A stretch of 41,887 nt of DNA from Phaeoceros laevis (lineage: Eukaryota; Anthocerotophyta; Anthocerotopsida; Notothyladales), in assembly GCA_049999765.1 (NCBI GenBank), contig JBNGIQ010008488.1, positions 1 through 41,887 on the forward strand. Reading direction: 5' to 3'. The position numbers and the translations under genes are program-made. Below, piece by piece: positions 41,261 through 41,887 of the stretch. The number at the start of each line of letters is the position of its first letter. The stretch's first letter is position 1. The notes beneath the pieces were generated by a model, which was not told the origin of the DNA, did not search any database, and saw only the letters and a program-made list of their open reading frames with translations.

Positions 41261-41887
41261 CTGTACTTTACTTCATGAGTTAAGCACTTCATGGCATGAG
41301 AAAATTTTGAACAATCACACACCATGATAGAACATGAAAAAAACTTCTTCATATTTTTACATAAGTGATTTTGTTTGTTTAAAATTCCACCTTTTATACA
41401 TTTATACAACTTTTCAAACTTAATAGTGCACTATGGATAAACTATCTTAAAAACAAACCATGGTAGGAACACATAGATATTTGCCGTGCTAGCAAGTAGA
41501 CTAAACTGTTGTTTGTGAATTTGATCTCCAACTACCTTGAAGACATAGAACTATATATTACCTATGTTATAAATCCTAACACTACAAAACTCTTGCTATT
41601 TTTTATAGTTAGACAAAAAAAAACTTCATATCTTGACTCTTTTGATTTCTCAGTTGATGACAATATTTAGCTTTTTGCGTAGAAAAATCAAATGATGTAC
41701 ATTATGAGGCTCCAGCTTTAAGTGCTAGATAAGGTGTTGAACAGTGTGAGACTGTCAAGTAAGTTTGTAGTTGAATCAAATTAGCATTTTATATGCCCAA
41801 GATTCTTGGTTTGAAAATATTTTTATTGAATTAAGTTTTTTTTTTTGGTGATAGTGGATTCTGTAGCCATCACTCACTTTATCAAAT
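41261..41887. other. AT-rich sequence at the right edge
   Basis: No frame of useful length on either strand. On the minus strand an acceptor-like AG ends just before 41260, so this is probably an intron (over 600 bases, long for the window) of the RPGRIP1L-like gene. Confidence 0.4.

Noticed and set aside
1-41887. CRISPR array, bacterial operon or phage features
   Set aside because: No spaced direct repeats of that kind; introns, a nuclear-type tRNA and plant families show a eukaryotic nuclear window.

Overview
The window is nuclear DNA of a green plant (streptophyte). Genes have many short exons separated by GT-AG introns mostly of about 80-200 bases. Products include a chloroplast CPP1-type protein, a plant callose-type GH17-X8 glucanase, a plant synaptotagmin-like protein and pieces of exocyst SEC3. 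The right edge carries the C-terminal part of a gene resembling RPGRIP1L, a transition-zone protein of cilia, which suggests a lineage with motile sperm (bryophyte, lycophyte, fern or a flagellate charophyte) rather than a flowering plant. I cannot name the species. Composition is patchy: most of the window is near-balanced or GC-rich, but the GT17 exon and its 3' flank (about 1.1-3.0 kb) and the ciliary gene (about 38.5-41.9 kb) are strongly AT-rich.

Layout: 1-83 (-) 5' end of a secreted or membrane protein, cut by the window edge; 731-2113 (+) GT17 glycosyltransferase; 2.1-4.3 kb repeats and a hairpin; 4343-10406 (+) a 26-exon NAT10/Kre33 RNA cytidine acetyltransferase that reconstructs to 1,028 codons with every junction in frame; 11442-13228 (+) CPP1; 15773-19148 (+) an unnamed 1,009-aa protein with ankyrin-like helices and a C-terminal beta-rich module; 19553-21633 (+) a 583-aa protein with a degenerate kinase domain; 21788-22225 (-) a doubtful small ORF; 22338-25171 (+) an SMP plus single C2 domain synaptotagmin-like protein; 25.2-28.7 kb non-coding, with a complete 424-bp MITE; 28717-30770 (+) GH17-X8 glucanase; 31837-31909 (-) tRNA-Lys(CUU); 32227-34677 a broken, internally inverted SEC3 remnant; 34998-35438 (+) a small unknown gene; about 36.0-36.2 kb a fold-back element whose end matches the MITE; 36478-37542 (+) an FkbM/DUF7870-like type II membrane protein; 39101-41260 (-) the RPGRIP1L-like gene, probably continuing past the right edge.

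Most intact genes are ordinary housekeeping genes with no operon logic. The parts least explained by known families are the adjacent same-strand pair at 15.8-21.6 kb (ankyrin-like/beta-module protein plus kinase-like protein with altered catalytic residues), the rearranged SEC3 locus with in-frame stops and its first exon on the opposite strand, the TTA-flanked MITE and its fold-back relative, and the AT-rich island holding a ciliary gene.
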